From contig CAMDAN010000012.1 in assembly GCA_945888535.1 (NCBI GenBank), positions 1-38,607 on the forward strand: a stretch of DNA of 38,607 nucleotides, in the 5' to 3' direction. The stretch is from Bordetella parapertussis (lineage in GTDB: Bacteria > Pseudomonadota > Gammaproteobacteria > Burkholderiales > Burkholderiaceae_C). A model generated the notes under the pieces. That model was not told the DNA's origin. It did no database searches and saw nothing but the letters and a program-made list of their open reading frames with translations. Positions 36,662-38,607 of this stretch are shown in pieces (position 1 is the first letter of the stretch; every line of letters starts with the position of its first letter). A program made the position numbers and the translations under genes.

Positions 36662-38457
36662 GTAACGTTTTCATTCGTCGACCCATGGCTTTCCTTGCCC
36701 TGTGGTTTTTTTCTGTAGGGATGGCCGCCCAAGCCGCAGGCCCCAAAGCCCCGCCCAATATCGTTGTCTTGGTGGCCGATGACTGGGGCTTTACCGATGT
36801 GGGGGCCTATGGCAGTGAAATTTCAACGCCGCATCTCGATGCGCTAGCCAAGCAAGGCGCTAAGTTTTCAAATTTTCATACCGCATCCGTTTGCTCGCCC
36901 ACACGCGCCATGCTGCTGACCGGCGTTGACAACCACCGCAACGGCGTAGGTAATATGCCCGAAACCACGCCAGCAGCCCACGAAGGCAAGCCCGGCTACG
37001 AAGGCGTACTCAACGACCGCGCGGTCACCTTGGCCACCTTACTTAAAGACCGGGGTTACCACACCTACATCACTGGCAAATGGCATTTAGGAAAAACTCC
37101 GTCTACCTTGCCAGGTAAGCGCGGCTTTGAGCGCTCCTTTATCCAAGCCGACAGCGGCTCCGACAATTGGGAAAACCGAACCTACATGATGCTTTACGAC
37201 AAAGCCTATTGGTTTGAGCAAGACAAAGAAGTTCAATTACCCAAAGACTTTTACTCCTCGACTTTGTTTGTAGATAAAGCCATAGAGTACATCGACGCGG
37301 GTCGGGCGGACGGAAAGCCTTTTTTTACCTATATCGGTTTTCAAGCCAACCACATTCCCCTGCAAGCACCCAAGGCGCTCGTAGACAAATACAAAGGCCG
37401 TTATGACGCGGGTTGGGCGGTGTTGCGACAGGAACGCCATGCCCGTGCTGTCGCATTGGGCCTCATCCCCAAAGGCAGCCCGATGGTGACCTTGGCCAGT
37501 ACCTTGGACTGGAATACGTTAAGCGCAAATGAAAAACGCGAACATGCGAAACACATGGAGGTTTATGCCGCGATGGCCGAAGCCATGGACCACGAAATCG
37601 GCCGCTTGGTGTCTCACCTCAAAGCCCGTGGTCAATTTGACAACACCGTTTTTGTATTTTTATCAGACAACGGCTCTGATCCCGCCGACCCTTTGAATAT
37701 CGCTGCATCCCGCGCCTACGTTCGTATGAATTACGACACCCAAGCGCAAGCGCTTGGCGGTAAAGGTACTTTCGCAGCCAATGGGCCAAGCTGGGCCAGC
37801 GCCACGGTGTCGCCTCTGCAAGGGTACAAATATTTTGCAGGCGAAGGCGGTCTGCGCGTGCCCTTGGTCATCAGCGGTATCCCCGGAATGACCAAAGACC
37901 ATCTGTCCTTGGCATTCACCCACGTTACCGACATCGTTCCAACCTTGCTTGAAGCCGTTGGCATCCCTAACCACCAAGGCAACTACCAAGGCACAGCAGT
38001 CGAACCCCTGATCGGGCGCAGCATGCTTCCGATGCTCTTGGGTCAAGTTAAAACCGTTCACTCTGCAGATCAACCCATTGGATATGAATTGGCAGGCTCC
38101 GCCGCCTTATTTAAAGGCGATTACAAATTGGTAAAAAACATCGCACCTTTGGGCGATGGGCAATGGCGCTTGTATAACCTGCTCGCTGATCCGGGCGAAG
38201 TACGCGATATCGCAGCCACCGAGCCCGAACGCTTCAAAACGATGCTTGCGGATTACGAAGCCTACGCCCTAGCCAACGGTGTCTTGCCTATCCCCAAAGA
38301 TTTTGATCTTCAAAAAAATGGGCTTCGGTTTGGTATTCAACACTTTCTGATTCCCAAACTTCAAGCGATCGCCCCTTGGGTCGCATTGACGCTGATCGTG
38401 TTAATTGGTGGATGGGTACAAATAAGACGCCGCGCCACACCCAAACCTTCCACATAG
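36658..38457 (+). CDS. Arylsulfatase-family sulfatase with a C-terminal membrane anchor
   Basis: A 599-residue sulfatase. It has an N-terminal signal sequence (about 27 residues, AFLALWFFSVGMAAQAA), VADDWG with the metal Asp pair near 40-42, the formylglycine motif C79-S-P-T-R, TGKWHLGK, SDNGSD and a hydrophobic C-terminal segment (roughly 569-590) followed by basic residues, so it should be periplasmic and tethered to the inner membrane. The Cys must be converted to formylglycine; no FGE or anSME gene is in this window. It is the last gene of the three-gene operon and is ATGA-coupled to the esterase gene. Confidence 0.93.
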   Translation: MSNVFIRRPMAFLALWFFSVGMAAQAAGPKAPPNIVVLVADDWGFTDVGAYGSEISTPHLDALAKQGAKFSNFHTASVCSPTRAMLLTGVDNHRNGVGNMPETTPAAHEGKPGYEGVLNDRAVTLATLLKDRGYHTYITGKWHLGKTPSTLPGKRGFERSFIQADSGSDNWENRTYMMLYDKAYWFEQDKEVQLPKDFYSSTLFVDKAIEYIDAGRADGKPFFTYIGFQANHIPLQAPKALVDKYKGRYDAGWAVLRQERHARAVALGLIPKGSPMVTLASTLDWNTLSANEKREHAKHMEVYAAMAEAMDHEIGRLVSHLKARGQFDNTVFVFLSDNGSDPADPLNIAASRAYVRMNYDTQAQALGGKGTFAANGPSWASATVSPLQGYKYFAGEGGLRVPLVISGIPGMTKDHLSLAFTHVTDIVPTLLEAVGIPNHQGNYQGTAVEPLIGRSMLPMLLGQVKTVHSADQPIGYELAGSAALFKGDYKLVKNIAPLGDGQWRLYNLLADPGEVRDIAATEPERFKTMLADYEAYALANGVLPIPKDFDLQKNGLRFGIQHFLIPKLQAIAPWVALTLIVLIGGWVQIRRRATPKPST

Positions 38458-38504
38458 CCAAGGGAGCGGGGATTCCAGTGAACATGTAACTCAACGTATC
38501 ATCC

Positions 38505-38525
38505 CGGAGTTGCTTGATAACTCCG
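38505..38525 (+). promoter_or_regulatory. Hairpin directly before the next start codon
   Basis: CGGAGTT (38505-38511) and AACTCCG (38519-38525) form a perfect 7-bp stem with a 7-base loop. There is no T-run; the ATG of the next gene (38534) follows 8 bases later, so the hairpin would sit over the ribosome-binding region. It may act in translation control, or be the end of the sulfatase transcript. Confidence 0.4.
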
Positions 38526-38533
38526 AGCCCTCC

Positions 38534-38607
38534 ATGTTGCGCATCACTGAACTCAAACTCCCCCTCACCGCCTTGCCCCTTGACGTTCGCCGCGCGTCCG
38601 ATGCGCC
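38534..38607 (+). CDS. Start of a probable FAD-dependent oxidoreductase (3' end lies outside the window)
   Basis: The ATG at 38534 opens a frame to the window edge (24 codons), beginning MLRITELKLPL and continuing with hydrophobic residues and Asp. This opening resembles a conserved family of NAD(P)/FAD-dependent oxidoreductases that start MLRxxELKLPL. Too short for a firm call. Confidence 0.45.
   Translation, partial: MLRITELKLPLTALPLDVRRASDA

Overview
The window looks like a stretch of chromosome from a betaproteobacterium of the order Burkholderiales, most like the family Comamonadaceae. The reasons are gene order (mutM, a TPR protein, lolB, ispE, tRNA-Gln, prs, rplY and pth in a row; dapF, a DUF484 gene and xerC together; hrcA divergent from nadK, recN and rapZ) and protein character. 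The placement is inferred from family knowledge; no search was run. Genes are packed tightly, with many 4-bp ATGA or GTGA overlaps and no non-coding stretch longer than about 300 bases apart from the one filled by the RNase P RNA gene.

Left end (1-7540): a minus-strand catabolic operon for L-carnitine (cdhC, cdhA, cdhB) with a class II aldolase-like gene, an MDR oxidoreductase and a second hotdog thioesterase that runs off the left edge. Divergent from it are an MFS transporter, an HD-domain protein that keeps a complete set of metal ligands, and an EamA-type exporter. The gap between the divergent units holds a 21-bp-period direct repeat and a 7-bp inverted repeat, good candidates for an activator site.

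Centre (7556-23400): housekeeping genes. hrcA faces nadK-recN-rapZ. mutM-mutY form a GTGA-coupled minus-strand unit convergent on rapZ. A TPR protein, lolB and ispE lead to tRNA-Gln(UUG), prs, rplY and pth, with two clear intrinsic terminators around rplY. A five-gene minus-strand unit follows: rlmI, a GST, rsmD, coaD and a 2[4Fe-4S] ferredoxin.

23453-24626: a small AT-richer unit, a TetR regulator with an SRPBCC-domain gene and a NemR-like operator. It lies next to the xerC-DUF484-dapF operon and looks recently acquired.

Right end (27340-38607): an MBL-fold hydrolase coupled to a divergent RsuA/RluF-like pseudouridine synthase whose expected catalytic Asp is Glu; an XRE-cupin regulator divergent from kbl and an SDR-type threonine dehydrogenase (threonine to glycine); rnpB on the minus strand; cysK; an enoyl-CoA hydratase; then a three-gene translationally coupled operon of a Baeyer-Villiger-type monooxygenase, an HSL-family esterase and a periplasmic sulfatase with a C-terminal membrane anchor. 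Together the three could desulfate an alcohol, oxidise the derived ketone to an ester and hydrolyse it. This operon, and the HD protein beside the carnitine genes, are the most promising leads for new biology. The window ends inside the start of what looks like a FAD-dependent oxidoreductase gene.
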